From positions 124,001 to 188,000 of the forward strand of contig NZ_JAPDOE010000008.1 of assembly GCF_026013365.1 (NCBI RefSeq): DNA of 64,000 bases. Direction: 5' to 3'. Position 1 is the first letter of the stretch; every line of letters begins with the position of its first letter. Origin of the DNA: Paenibacillus sp. LS1 (GTDB taxonomy: Bacteria > Bacillota > Bacilli > Paenibacillales > Paenibacillaceae). The notes under the pieces were generated by a model, which made no database searches, was not told the DNA's origin, and was given only the letters and a program-made list of their open reading frames with translations. Made by a program: the position numbers and the translations under genes. Of this stretch, positions 8,558 to 17,931 are shown piece by piece.

Positions 8558-9595
8558 ATGAATTGCAGTGGCTGCAGTCCAATCTATCCTATAGAGGATC
8601 AAGGTACCTTGTACCTACGTCCCATTTCCCCCGCTTTGCTGGAAGCGCTGCAAACGCCGGGAAGACATTTCGTGACGTCGGATGACATGATGTGGATGCA
8701 TTTTGCGAATCTTGAGGCGGTTCAGAGCTTATTAGAAGAGATCGGCGAAGTTGATCCGACTTTACGTGATTCCCTAACCGTTCAGATTACACCTTTATAC
8801 GAACAGGCTAGTGAAGATAGCTGGATCAGCATGTACATGCAGGAGTCTCGCTTCAAGCATGCAGAACTCGTTTCCATTATTTTGGAGCATCAATTTAGCA
8901 GTCATATGCAACCCATCGTTGACGCATCGGAGCAGATTATCGGATACGAGTTTTTGCTTCGTCCTGCGGAGAATGGAAAACCCTTCAGTTCCTATGAATT
9001 ATTTGAAGTTGCGCGCGAGACCGGATTGCACTCTTTCCTGGATCGAACGGCGCGTATTACCGCCATTGAGACCAGTGCCCTTTTTCTGCCGCATGGTGTC
9101 AAACGCTTCGTGAATTTTCTGCCTTCCTCCATATATAATCCCGAATATTGTCTGACACATACGTTTGAAGCGATTGAACGTCTTGCGCTTGACCCTAAAG
9201 ATTTTGTGTTTGAAGTCGTGGAAACAGAGCAGATTCAGCATATGTCCATCTTACAGCACATATTTGAGGTGTATCGTTCACGCGGAATGTCGGTTGCGTT
9301 GGATGATGTGGGTGCCGGATATTCGACAATAGAGCTGATGAGTCGGTTAGAACCGGATTTTGTCAAAATAGATCGAAGTCTTATTGACCGTTGTGATCAG
9401 GATTCGACCAAACAACAGAAGATTCTTCATATTGTTGAGATGTCGAGTCGATTTGGGGGCCAAGTACTTGCCGAGGGCATTGAACGAATGGAAGAGTTTG
9501 AATTCTGTCGTTCCATCGGAATTGAGCTTGCACAAGGTTACTATTTCGGTAAACCCACGGCACAACCTCCAGACGGCTCGTATTCCAACACTTGA
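8558..9595 (+). CDS. EAL-domain protein, predicted c-di-GMP phosphodiesterase
   Basis: An upstream in-frame TTG exists at 8540, but ATG 8558 is preferred because AAGGGGG ends seven bases before it; this gives 345 residues. The N-terminal ~105 residues are not recognised; the rest is an EAL domain. The signature is EFLLR instead of EALLR, but the metal and catalytic positions look intact: Asn in FVNFLPSS, Glu in FEVVETE, DDVGAGYS, VKIDRS, EGIERME and QGYYFGKP. It should therefore hydrolyse c-di-GMP. No GGDEF domain, membrane span or signal peptide is present. The methyl-accepting protein that follows has its own leader and is probably a separate unit. Confidence 0.9.
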   Translation: MNCSGCSPIYPIEDQGTLYLRPISPALLEALQTPGRHFVTSDDMMWMHFANLEAVQSLLEEIGEVDPTLRDSLTVQITPLYEQASEDSWISMYMQESRFKHAELVSIILEHQFSSHMQPIVDASEQIIGYEFLLRPAENGKPFSSYELFEVARETGLHSFLDRTARITAIETSALFLPHGVKRFVNFLPSSIYNPEYCLTHTFEAIERLALDPKDFVFEVVETEQIQHMSILQHIFEVYRSRGMSVALDDVGAGYSTIELMSRLEPDFVKIDRSLIDRCDQDSTKQQKILHIVEMSSRFGGQVLAEGIERMEEFEFCRSIGIELAQGYYFGKPTAQPPDGSYSNT

Positions 9596-9633
9596 CCTAA
9601 ATTCATGGAATAATTAGTAACGAGTACCCTGTA

Positions 9634-9666
9634 CAAGTCACTTCTGATCAGAGGTGGCTTGTTTGG
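9634..9666 (+). terminator. Probable terminator after the EAL gene
   Basis: CAAGTCACTTCTGA/TCAGAGGTGGCTTG forms a 13-14 pair stem with a few G-T pairs, followed by a short TTT. The weak T run makes it less certain than its neighbours. Confidence 0.55.
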
Positions 9667-9790
9667 CGTGGTTGCACATTTTTCTATCAAATAAATACCC
9701 TCATTCAGCCGATATATAAGATAAGCCTTTTAGATTGATCCATACATAAAAAGAAAGAGGGCATTTTTACATTTTGAGGGGGAGAAAGCG

Positions 9791-11887
9791 ATGAGTGAAG
9801 CTCAGGGTAATAAACCAATGAAAGCAGCGAAACCTGCCAAACTAAAACAAAATAAAAATAAAAAGAAGAATAAAAAGAAAGGTCTTGTCTGGAATATAAG
9901 AAACAAACTATTGGTCTCCTTTCTGGCAGTTTTGCTTCTGCCAAGTTTAGCAGTTGGCTTAATCACACTAAAGATGGCTGAAGAGGGCGTACAAGGACAA
10001 TTGGTGGATAGTGCCCTGCAAAGTGTGAGTACTGCCAATACCATTGTAGAAAGCCAAGTGAATTACAAGATTCATGACATTAACTATTTTGCGGATGCAC
10101 TTGATCCGAGCCTGATTAAAGGGGAGAACGACAGTCCTGAGCTTCAGGTGAAGCTGGAGCAATATCTGGGCTTGCATCCGGATGCCATGAACATCTTTGT
10201 GGGAACGACAGATGGAGTCATGGTTCGGGGTAAAGCAACAGCGAGCAGCACACGGGGAGATGCATATGATCCACGGGAGCGGGAGTGGTACAAGCTTGCA
10301 ATAGAGAAGCCGGGTACGACTGTCGTGTCACCTGTATCCATTAATACGGATGGCGTTGCCGTTGTGTTTATTTCCAAAACATTAAAGGATCAATCCGGTG
10401 TAATCGGTTTATCTCTGGATCTGACAGACTTGCAAGAGCAGGCCTCCATTAAGGTAGGAAAAGAAGGCTACGTCATTATTATGGATGCGAACAAAAATTA
10501 TGTCGTGTCACCTGTAGCAGATGCAGGCACACAGGAAGCTAGTGGCTTGCTGGATGAAATGTATGAGGGTCAAGAAGGTCAATTCGATTACGTATTTAAC
10601 GATCAGCCGAAGATGATGATTTTCTCAACAAATGAAGCAACGGGTTGGAAAATTGCCGGCACGATGTTCAAGAGTGAAATAACCAGTGCGAGCAAGGACA
10701 TTCGCATGATTACATTTATAGTGATTCTCGCGGCTACCTTCCTTACCCTAATCTTTATTATTTGGTTTACACGCTCCATGCTGCGTCCGATCAAACGACT
10801 GCAGGAATCTGCGAGAGCTGTAAGTAAAGGTGACCTGACCGTGAAAATGGAAACAGGGCGTAAAGATGAAGTCGGTGATCTGGCGAAGTATTTCGAGCGT
10901 ATGGTGGATAACCTGCGAATGATGATTCTGGGTGTACAGGAAACGACAGAGCAGGTATCCGCTTCTTCTCAAGAATTGTCTGCCAGTGCAGAACAAACCA
11001 CTAAAGCGATTGAACATTCAACACTGGCCATTCAGGAACTGGCTGAAGGTGCAGAGCAACAAGTGAACAGTGTGAAAGACGGATCTGGACAGATGAGCCG
11101 AATGGCAGAAGATGTTCGAATGATGTCGGAGCGTGTGCAATCGATCACGGCGAATATGCGGAATACATCTGGTGCGGCTTCTTCGGGTAATGAGGCAGCA
11201 GGACAAGCGGTAGAGCAGATGAACAGCATCCAGGAAACGGTGGAGCAGCTGGGAACGGTGGTTCAATCTCTGAATGCCCGTTCGGTAGAGATTGGCAGCA
11301 TGGTTGATGTCATTGCTTCCATCTCCAAACAAACGAACTTGCTCGCATTGAATGCTTCCATTGAAGCGGCAAGAGCGGGTGATGCGGGTCGTGGATTTGC
11401 CGTCGTAGCGGGAGAAGTACGTAAACTGGCAGAGGAATCCGGTAGCTCGGCAGCACAGATCGGTGAGGTGGTTCACAATATCCGTCAGGATATGGATGCC
11501 GCTCTAATTGCCATGAATGCCGCTCAGACTCGGGTGGGAGAAGGAATTCAGGCCGTGAATACGTCCGGACAATCGTTTGCCCAGATTCGGGAGGCGGTGG
11601 AAGATGCTGTTCATACATTGGATGACTTGTCCGAAACAACGAAGCAACTGGAGAGCGGTGCATCCCACGTTGCCAAAGCGATGAGCGATATTTCGAATGT
11701 GACCCAGGAATCGGCTGCAAATACAGAATCCGTGTCTGCATCTTCGCAAGAACAACTGGCATCAGTAGAGGAGATTGCATCATCCTCGGCACATCTGAAT
11801 AGCATGGCAGAACAATTACAAGGACTGCTCGGCATGTTCAAGATGGTGGAGGATACACCGAAGGATAAGGGTAACGATAAATCCTAA
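9791..11887 (+). CDS. Methyl-accepting chemotaxis protein (dCache, HAMP, MCP signal domain)
   Basis: A 698-residue transmembrane chemoreceptor. The cytoplasmic N-terminus is unusually lysine-rich (residues ~10-34, runs of NKKKK). TM1 is about 40-62, a double-Cache-type sensor follows ([18 protein letters not shown] is the typical loop), then TM2 ([21 protein letters not shown]), HAMP ([21 protein letters not shown]) and a long coiled-coil signalling domain whose hairpin tip contains [36 protein letters not shown] (quoted in parts across two stretches). The ligand is unknown; dCache receptors of this type often bind amino or organic acids. Start ATG 9791 has GGGGGAG six bases upstream. Confidence 0.94.
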   Translation: MSEAQGNKPMKAAKPAKLKQNKNKKKNKKKGLVWNIRNKLLVSFLAVLLLPSLAVGLITLKMAEEGVQGQLVDSALQSVSTANTIVESQVNYKIHDINYFADALDPSLIKGENDSPELQVKLEQYLGLHPDAMNIFVGTTDGVMVRGKATASSTRGDAYDPREREWYKLAIEKPGTTVVSPVSINTDGVAVVFISKTLKDQSGVIGLSLDLTDLQEQASIKVGKEGYVIIMDANKNYVVSPVADAGTQEASGLLDEMYEGQEGQFDYVFNDQPKMMIFSTNEATGWKIAGTMFKSEITSASKDIRMITFIVILAATFLTLIFIIWFTRSMLRPIKRLQESARAVSKGDLTVKMETGRKDEVGDLAKYFERMVDNLRMMILGVQETTEQVSASSQELSASAEQTTKAIEHSTLAIQELAEGAEQQVNSVKDGSGQMSRMAEDVRMMSERVQSITANMRNTSGAASSGNEAAGQAVEQMNSIQETVEQLGTVVQSLNARSVEIGSMVDVIASISKQTNLLALNASIEAARAGDAGRGFAVVAGEVRKLAEESGSSAAQIGEVVHNIRQDMDAALIAMNAAQTRVGEGIQAVNTSGQSFAQIREAVEDAVHTLDDLSETTKQLESGASHVAKAMSDISNVTQESAANTESVSASSQEQLASVEEIASSSAHLNSMAEQLQGLLGMFKMVEDTPKDKGNDKS

Positions 11888-11910
11888 CGTTGGGACAGCA
11901 AAACCGACTA

Positions 11911-12096
11911 TATAAATTGAACTAAACGTTTACACGAACGGAGAGGACAGAAAGAACCTGAAGAAGCGGAGCGTTCGCCTTTATCCCCGGATTTACCCCT
12001 TATATAAGGAATCAAAAAAATCTGGGGATAACAGCGATCGGAAGGTTGTTCTGTCATCGGAGTGTCCAGTGTAAATATTTTTAGTTCAACTTATAT
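11911..12096. repeat. Structured intergenic repeat, copy B
   Basis: Same architecture as copy A. Outer arms TATAA and TTGAACTAAA pair with TTTAGTTCAA and TTATA; TTTACAC pairs with GTGTAAA; GACAGAA with TTCTGTC; ATCCCCGGATTT with AAATCTGGGGAT; apical CCTTATATAAGG is a perfect palindrome. Compared with copy A the outer and apical arms differ in sequence but remain complementary. It fills the gap between the chemoreceptor and arsB. Confidence 0.8.
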
Positions 12097-12247
12097 AGAT
12101 ATATAAGAAAATAAAGATAGACATTGCTCCTGCGGCCCTGTATAAATATATCGTCTGGTTCTTCCGCGCATCGTGCGGTGTAATCTTACAATATAATGAT
12201 GGAATGAACGATACAATATATCGAGACAGGGTACAGCAGGAGGCTCT

Positions 12248-13540
12248 ATGGTATACGTAGCAATATTGATTTTTGCAGTAACAATCACTTTGGTGATTTG
12301 GCAACCTCGTGGATTGGGTATCGGTTGGACTGCCTCAGGTGGGGCGTTGCTTGCCCTGCTATGTGGAGTCGTCAGCTTGAACGACGCCTCGAATGTGGCA
12401 TCCATTGTATGGAATGCAACGTTGGCTTTTGTCGGCATTATAATGATTTCTCTCATTCTTGACGAGACGGGTTTCTTCGAATGGGCTGCCCTTCACATGG
12501 CAAGGCTTGCTGGAGGAGATGGTCGCAGACTGTTCTTCTACTCCATTTTGCTGGGTGCCGCAGTATCTGCCCTGTTCGCGAATGACGGTGCGGCACTCAT
12601 TCTGACGCCAATTGTACTGGCAATGGTACGTGCATTGAAGTTCGATGAGCGGATGGTGCTGGCTTTTGTAATGGCGAGTGGATTTATCGCGGATACCACA
12701 TCGTTGCCGCTCGTCGTCAGCAATCTGGTTAATATTGTGTCCGCTGATTTCTTTGGTATTACATTTGTGGAATATGCGGTGCGCATGGTTGTACCGAATC
12801 TGTTCTCGATCGTAGCGAGTACGGGCATGCTGTTCTTGTTCTATCGCAAAAGCATACCCCGTCGCTACGACATCTCCGCGGCACGCGACCCGAAGGAAGC
12901 GATACGTGATCCCCGGATGTTCCGAATCGCCTGGTTTATGCTCGGGCTATTACTGGTGGCCTACGCATCGAGTGAGTTTCTGCCGATTCCCGTGTCGGTT
13001 ATCGTTGGCTCCGTTGCGCTGCTGTTCGCTTTACTGGCACGCAAGAGCGAGGCTGTTGATCTGAAACGGGTAATCAAGGAAGCACCGTGGTCAATTGTGG
13101 TGTTCTCGGTGGGCATGTACATCGTCGTATATGGACTGCGGAATGCAGGGTTAACAGATCATCTGAGCCGCTGGCTGGATGCCATAGCAGAGCATGGTCT
13201 GCTAGCTGCTTCGCTCGGGATGGGCATCATAGCGGCCGTATTATCATCCGTCATGAATAACCTGCCGACCGTGTTGATTAACCTGCTAGCCATCCAGGGC
13301 GCACATACCGAAGGTATCATTCAAGAGGCATTGATCTATGCCAATGTCATCGGTTCTGATCTGGGGCCCAAAATGACCCCGATTGGATCACTTGCCACAT
13401 TGCTGTGGCTGCACGTGTTATCCCGTAAAGGTGTGAAGATCACATGGGGGTATTATTTCAAGGCAGGTATCATCCTGACGATTCCGACATTGTTAATTAC
13501 CCTAGCCGGGTTGGCATTGTGGTTATGGATTCTGGGCTAG
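12248..13540 (+). CDS. arsB: Arsenite efflux membrane protein ArsB
   Basis: A 430-residue polytopic membrane protein with about 11-12 hydrophobic spans. The length and the block [21 protein letters not shown], plus [17 protein letters not shown] and [19 protein letters not shown], match the ArsB family of arsenite/antimonite efflux carriers (ion transporter superfamily). The start has GCAGGAGG at 12236-12243, five bases before ATG. No arsR, arsC or arsA lies next to it, so this is an isolated arsB; regulation cannot be read with confidence, although a small CCGC/GCGG hairpin and AT-rich -10-like boxes lie at 12160-12230. Confidence 0.93.
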   Translation: MVYVAILIFAVTITLVIWQPRGLGIGWTASGGALLALLCGVVSLNDASNVASIVWNATLAFVGIIMISLILDETGFFEWAALHMARLAGGDGRRLFFYSILLGAAVSALFANDGAALILTPIVLAMVRALKFDERMVLAFVMASGFIADTTSLPLVVSNLVNIVSADFFGITFVEYAVRMVVPNLFSIVASTGMLFLFYRKSIPRRYDISAARDPKEAIRDPRMFRIAWFMLGLLLVAYASSEFLPIPVSVIVGSVALLFALLARKSEAVDLKRVIKEAPWSIVVFSVGMYIVVYGLRNAGLTDHLSRWLDAIAEHGLLAASLGMGIIAAVLSSVMNNLPTVLINLLAIQGAHTEGIIQEALIYANVIGSDLGPKMTPIGSLATLLWLHVLSRKGVKITWGYYFKAGIILTIPTLLITLAGLALWLWILG

Positions 13541-13595
13541 TAAAATTAGATTTTACATTAGGAACATCTTAATCATTCAATGTATTGTAAAAAGG

Positions 13596-13643
13596 CTGCT
13601 CTCACAACTGGTGCTAAGCACTGGCAGTGAGGCAGTTTTTTTG
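13596..13643 (+). terminator. Rho-independent terminator after arsB
   Basis: CTGC-CTCAC ... GTGAG-GCAG stem with an inner GGTGCT/AGCACT hairpin, followed by seven T residues. Confidence 0.85.
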
Positions 13644-13709
13644 TTTCCTGCTTTTGTACCTTCTATAGAAGAAACAGATTTTCTTTATCATCAAATAATT
13701 TATTTACAC

Positions 13710-13741
13710 AAGGTCAGCCTATTATAGGGCTGGCCTTCTTT
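13710..13741. terminator. Second hairpin with T-rich tail
   Basis: AAGGTCAGCC-TATTATA-GGGCTGGCCTT followed by CTTT, about 170 bases after arsB. It may be a backup terminator. Confidence 0.55.
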
Positions 13742-13786
13742 GCCTACACCCCCCAGGCAGGAGATTGAAATGCCTGAGGCCTAACA

Positions 13787-13940
13787 AGCGCTGACACAGC
13801 GAAGGGAACGGAACGATTGTGGAAAAGCGAAGCGTTCGCCTTTATCCCCGGATGTATTCCATAGAAAAAGTAAATCATATAAATCTGGGGATAACAGCGA
13901 TTGAAACAACGTCCGTTCCCGTAGCGACCACTTCAGCGCA
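13787..13940. repeat. Structured intergenic repeat, copy C
   Basis: Outer arms AGCGCTGA and GGGAACGGA pair with TCCGTTCCC and TCAGCGC; ACG and TTGT pair with ACAA and CGT. None of these arms resembles those of copies A or B, yet the core is kept: GCGAA-GCG-TTCGC, ATCCCCGGAT and AAATCTGGGGATAACAGCGATTG. This is the strongest case for selection on structure. Confidence 0.8.
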
Positions 13941-13978
13941 ATTTCTCTCAGATAAATTTCAAAATGCTGTCTATATTT

Positions 13979-14013
13979 TTAACATTGCGTTTACAAAACA
14001 CTGATTTTAAGAT
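13979..14013 (+). promoter_or_regulatory. Pho-box-like direct repeat upstream of pstS
   Basis: TTAACA at 13979-13984 and TTTACA at 13990-13995 are spaced exactly 11 bases start to start, matching the TT(A/T/C)ACA repeats bound by PhoP in Bacillus. A possible -10 (TAAGAT) follows at 14008. Only two good hexamers are visible, where a full Pho box usually has four. Confidence 0.55.
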
Positions 14014-14103
14014 GACATACCGAAACTACAATGAGTAAAGAGTTGATGGTGAACAAACAAATTCACAAAACGCCATCACCACATTGGGGGAGGAAAACAA
14101 AAC

Positions 14104-15030
14104 ATGTTTAAAAAGTTGCCGTTTATTTTGATGACCTTAACGTTCGTACTGGTGCTCGCTGCATGCGGATCGAAAAATGACGCTGGTACAGAGGGTGCCG
14201 CAAGCAATGGATCAGGAGAAGCTGCTACTGAGCTTAGCGGTAACATCCTGGCAGTCGGATCGACAGCATTGCTACCTCTGGTAGAACAAGCTGGACAGAA
14301 ATTTATGGCAGTTGATGAATATAAGAACGTAACGGTTCAAGTTCAAGGTGGCGGTAGTGGTACTGGTTTGACACAAGTATCTGACGGACAAGCTACAATC
14401 GGTAACTCTGATGTATTTGCAGAAGAGAAGCTGGAGGACGAAGCCAAAGTAAAAGAACTGGTTGACCATCAGGTAGCTGTAGTAGCTATGGCGCCAGTTA
14501 GCAACAAAGACACAGGTGTGGAAGATTTGACGAAGCAACAGCTGATCGACATCTTCTCTGGTAAAGTTACGAACTGGAAAGACGTTGGCGGTGCAGATCA
14601 AGCAATCGTTATTGTAAACCGTCCAAGTAGTTCAGGTACTCGTGCAACTTTCGAGAAGTATGCACTTGGTGCAAAAATGGATGATATCGCAGGTTCAATT
14701 CAAGAAGATTCTTCAGGTAACGTAAGAAAATTGGTAGCTGAAACACCAGGCGCTATTGGTTACCTGGCCTTGTCTTACCTGGATGACAGCTTGACGGTTC
14801 TGAAATATGACGGTGTAGAAGCGACTGTTGAGAATGTGGAAGCAGGAACTTATCCAGTATGGGCTTACGAGCACATGTACACAAAAGGTGAGCCGGATGC
14901 AGCAACCAAAGCATTCCTGGACTTCATCATGAGTGACGAAGTTCAACTGAATGACGTAACTGAACTTGGATACATTCCAATGTCAGGTATGAAAGTAAAA
15001 CGCGATGCAGCAGGTAATGTGGTTCAATAA
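14104..15030 (+). CDS. pstS: Phosphate ABC transporter substrate-binding lipoprotein PstS
   Basis: A 308-residue lipoprotein: signal sequence with lipobox LAAC at residues ~19-22, then a Ser/Gly-rich tether and the phosphate-binding fold. Diagnostic segments are AVGSTALLPLVEQAG (phosphate loop), GGGSGTGLTQVSDGQATIGNSD, IVNRPSSSGTRATFEKY and GAIGYLALSYLD. It captures phosphate outside the membrane and passes it to PstC/PstA. It is the first gene of pstSCAB, 105 bases before the permease gene, with a hairpin in between. A Pho-box-like repeat about 115 bases upstream suggests induction on phosphate starvation. Confidence 0.96.
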   Translation: MFKKLPFILMTLTFVLVLAACGSKNDAGTEGAASNGSGEAATELSGNILAVGSTALLPLVEQAGQKFMAVDEYKNVTVQVQGGGSGTGLTQVSDGQATIGNSDVFAEEKLEDEAKVKELVDHQVAVVAMAPVSNKDTGVEDLTKQQLIDIFSGKVTNWKDVGGADQAIVIVNRPSSSGTRATFEKYALGAKMDDIAGSIQEDSSGNVRKLVAETPGAIGYLALSYLDDSLTVLKYDGVEATVENVEAGTYPVWAYEHMYTKGEPDAATKAFLDFIMSDEVQLNDVTELGYIPMSGMKVKRDAAGNVVQ

Positions 15031-15052
15031 TCTTTGACTTGCGCATACAGCG

Positions 15053-15081
15053 AAAGAGGCGGACTTAGGTCCCGCCTCTTT
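15053..15081 (+). terminator. Hairpin between pstS and pstC (likely attenuating)
   Basis: AAAGAGGCGGAC-TTAG-GTCCCGCCTCTTT with one bulged C and no long T run. Such a hairpin would stabilise the pstS message or cause partial termination, giving an excess of binding protein over permease. Confidence 0.7.
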
Positions 15082-15171
15082 ACGCGGTTTGCTCTGAAAT
15101 AATCCCATATTTTGCACTAATTCTACTATAGAAGGATGGTTGTTATGGAACAGACCGAAGGGGGAACGGTA

Positions 15172-16080
15172 ATGAATAACAAGTTGAAACCGCGCCGGCC
15201 CTTAAAAGAGAAACATTATTGGGAAGAGTGGACGGGACGGATATATACGTCGATTTGTGTCGTTTTCCTGATCGTTGTCATGTTTTCCATTGTTTATTTT
15301 GTAGCGTCCAAGGGACTATCAACATTTTTCCAAAATGGAATAAGCATAAGCGACTTCCTTGGTGGGAAAACGTGGAATCCAACGGGGGAACCTGCGTTCT
15401 ACGGGGCATTGCCGTTCATTACAGGTTCTTTCATTACAACCTTGCTTGCAGCACTGATCGCAAGTCCGCTTGGTCTGTGTGCAGCACTCTTCATGACAGA
15501 GATTGTACCTGGTAAAGGGAAAAAGATATTGCAGCCTGCCATTGAGCTCTTATCCGGTATTCCGTCCGTTGTGTACGGATTTATCGGTCTGAGTGTCATC
15601 GTACCTTTGCTGCGCAGTATCTTTGGTGGAACAGGCGTCGGGATTGCAGCCGGATGTCTTGTTCTCGCGGTAATGATTCTTCCTACGGTCACAAGTATTA
15701 TGGCAGATGCATTGTCCGCGTTGCCTAAAGGATTGCGTGAATCCTCCTACGCACTCGGTGCCACTCGCTGGCAAACCATCTACCGTGTCATTATTCCAAC
15801 GACTTTGCCAGCTTTGTTGACAGGTGTCGTATTGGGTATGGCCCGTGCTTTTGGTGAGGCACTCGCTGTGCAGATGGTTATCGGTAATGCACCGCATGTT
15901 CCAACATCCTTGCTTGAATCAGCTTCAACATTAACAAGTGTAATTACACTCAGCATGGGTAACACCACGATGGGTTCTGTTCATAACAATGCACTGTGGA
16001 GTATGGCGCTTGTCCTGCTGGTGATGACATTTGTCTTCGTCATTCTGGTTCGCCTGCTTGAAAGGAGGAACCGGGTATGA
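15172..16080 (+). CDS. pstC: Phosphate ABC transporter permease PstC
   Basis: In-frame starts exist at 15136, 15145 and 15172. ATG 15172 is chosen because AAGGGGG at 15158-15164 sits seven bases before it; 15145 is the main alternative (GAAGG at 15131). The protein has about 302 residues and six membrane spans, with the permease EAA-type loop ESSYALGATRWQTIYRVIIP and the PSVVYGFIGLSVIVPLL segment typical of PstC. It overlaps pstA by four bases (ATGA). It forms the transmembrane channel with PstA. Confidence 0.94.
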   Translation: MNNKLKPRRPLKEKHYWEEWTGRIYTSICVVFLIVVMFSIVYFVASKGLSTFFQNGISISDFLGGKTWNPTGEPAFYGALPFITGSFITTLLAALIASPLGLCAALFMTEIVPGKGKKILQPAIELLSGIPSVVYGFIGLSVIVPLLRSIFGGTGVGIAAGCLVLAVMILPTVTSIMADALSALPKGLRESSYALGATRWQTIYRVIIPTTLPALLTGVVLGMARAFGEALAVQMVIGNAPHVPTSLLESASTLTSVITLSMGNTTMGSVHNNALWSMALVLLVMTFVFVILVRLLERRNRV

Positions 16081-16970
16081 AAATGAAGGCAAAGACGGTA
16101 GATAAGATTGCAACATCCGTTATCGTTGTATTGGCTCTATTCATTGTTATTTTATTGCTCGGTCTACTTGGATTCATCATGTTTAGAGGCATTGGACATA
16201 TTAGCTGGAACTTCTTGACGAGCGCACCACAGTTACTTAAGGGTGGCGGCGGGATTGGTCCACAGCTTTTTAACTCCGTATTTTTGCTTGTCTTGACCTT
16301 GATTGTTACCATTCCACTCGGATGGGGTGGCGGAATTTACATGGCGGAATACGCCAAGCCAGGCAAGATTACCAGCTTCATTCGTCTGGTCGTTGAAGTA
16401 TTGTCATCATTCCCATCCATCGTTATCGGTTTGTTTGGTCTCTTGCTGCTAGTAAATCAATTTGGTCTTGGTTTCTCCCTGATCTCGGGTGCCTTGGCTC
16501 TGGCGATCTTTAACTTGCCACTGATGGTACGGACAACGGAGCAGGCCTTCCGGGCCGTTCCAAAGGAACAAAAGGAAGCAGGTCTGGCGCTTGGACTGTC
16601 CAAGTGGAAGATTATCACTTCCATTCTACTACCTGTGGCATTGCCGAGCTTGATTACGGGTACGATCCTGGCATCGGGCCGGATCTTCGGTGAAGCAGCC
16701 GCGCTGATGTTCACCGCAGGTATGAGTAGTCCACCATTGGACTTTACAGATTGGAATCCGACGAGTCCAAGATCACCGCTTAATCCTTTCCGTCCGGCAG
16801 AGACACTTGCTGTCCATATCTGGAAAGTAAATAGTGAAGGCATTGGGCCAGATTCCAAAGAAGTGGCAGCAGGGGCATCCGCCGTGCTTGTCATTCTCGT
16901 GCTGGCGTTCAATCTAAGTGCACGCTGGATCGGTCGGGTTGTATTCCGCCGCATGACAGCTTCGAAATAA
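16077..16970 (+). CDS. pstA: Phosphate ABC transporter permease PstA
   Basis: A 297-residue inner membrane permease with six predicted spans. Typical PstA segments: SSFPSIVIGLFGLLLL, the coupling loop KEAGLALGLSKWKIITSILLP and the long periplasmic-side loop before the last helix (SPRSPLNPFRPAETLAVHIW). It overlaps pstC by four bases, and pstB follows after 12 bases with its own GGAGG, so pstCAB is one translation-coupled block. Confidence 0.95.
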   Translation: MKMKAKTVDKIATSVIVVLALFIVILLLGLLGFIMFRGIGHISWNFLTSAPQLLKGGGGIGPQLFNSVFLLVLTLIVTIPLGWGGGIYMAEYAKPGKITSFIRLVVEVLSSFPSIVIGLFGLLLLVNQFGLGFSLISGALALAIFNLPLMVRTTEQAFRAVPKEQKEAGLALGLSKWKIITSILLPVALPSLITGTILASGRIFGEAAALMFTAGMSSPPLDFTDWNPTSPRSPLNPFRPAETLAVHIWKVNSEGIGPDSKEVAAGASAVLVILVLAFNLSARWIGRVVFRRMTASK

Positions 16971-16982
16971 GGAGGAACCAAC

Positions 16983-17738
16983 ATGGCCATACCTTTTGGT
17001 ACGGAACAGTTAAGCATATATTATGGACATTTCCAGGCGGTCAAGCAGATCAGTCTGACGTTTCCTGAAGCAAGCGTAACGGCTCTTATTGGGCCGTCGG
17101 GTTGCGGTAAATCCACGTTCCTCCGGTCGCTGAACCGGATGAATGACGAGATTGCCGGGTCCCGTACAGAGGGACATATCTGGATGGATGGTAACGATCT
17201 AAATGAGCCTGGAACCGATGTAATCAAGCTTCGTCAGAAGATTGGCATGGTGTGGCAGAAGCCGAATCCTTTTCATAAGTCCATCTACAACAATATCGCG
17301 TTTGGCCCCCGCTACCGCGGTACGAAGAGTAAGAAGGCACTGGATGAAATTGTGGAAAAAAGCTTGCGCCGTGCTGCGCTCTGGGACGAAGTGAAAGACA
17401 GACTGCATGAGTCAGCTCTGTCTCTCTCGGGTGGACAACAGCAGCGACTTTGTATTGCCCGTGCCCTCTCGGTTGATCCCCAGATTTTGCTGCTCGACGA
17501 GCCGGCATCTGCACTTGACCCGGTATCTTCGGGTAAGGTTGAGGAATTGATTACCGAGCTTAAGAAAGATCTGCGGATCGTCATTGTTACCCATAATATG
17601 CAGCAGGCGGCACGCATCTCGGATTACACGGCATATTTCTATCTGGGCACTATGGTTGAGCACGGGGATACGGAGCACATTTTCACGAACCCCGACAATC
17701 GTCTGACGCAAGAATACATTATGGGTCGTTTTGGTTAA
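16983..17738 (+). CDS. pstB: Phosphate ABC transporter ATP-binding protein PstB
   Basis: A 251-residue ABC ATPase. Walker A is GPSGCGKST (about residues 37-45), the Q-loop is in [10 protein letters not shown] (a PstB hallmark), the signature is [15 protein letters not shown] and Walker B is [13 protein letters not shown], with the switch histidine in IVTHNM. It energises PstSCA uptake of phosphate. No phoU gene follows, unlike in many bacteria; transcription appears to end at the hairpin 66 bases downstream. Confidence 0.96.
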   Translation: MAIPFGTEQLSIYYGHFQAVKQISLTFPEASVTALIGPSGCGKSTFLRSLNRMNDEIAGSRTEGHIWMDGNDLNEPGTDVIKLRQKIGMVWQKPNPFHKSIYNNIAFGPRYRGTKSKKALDEIVEKSLRRAALWDEVKDRLHESALSLSGGQQQRLCIARALSVDPQILLLDEPASALDPVSSGKVEELITELKKDLRIVIVTHNMQQAARISDYTAYFYLGTMVEHGDTEHIFTNPDNRLTQEYIMGRFG

Positions 17739-17803
17739 TTGGATCATGGAGTGTCACATAGAGCAACAGATAGAGAGATAAAGAAATAAAATAGAGACAA
17801 GAA

Positions 17804-17845
17804 AGCACAGTACCTGAACGATTGTTCGGGGGTTGTGCTTTTTTA
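17804..17845 (+). terminator. Terminator of the pst operon
   Basis: AGCACAGTACCTGAAC-GATT-GTTCGGGGGTTGTGCT followed by TTTTTT. It closes pstSCAB. Confidence 0.9.
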
Positions 17846-17931
17846 TTTGATTTTGGAAGAATTTGCTGTATATAAATGAATCATGCTACGATAATCAGTA
17901 ATAAGAAATCGTTTACATAACTACGAAGGAG

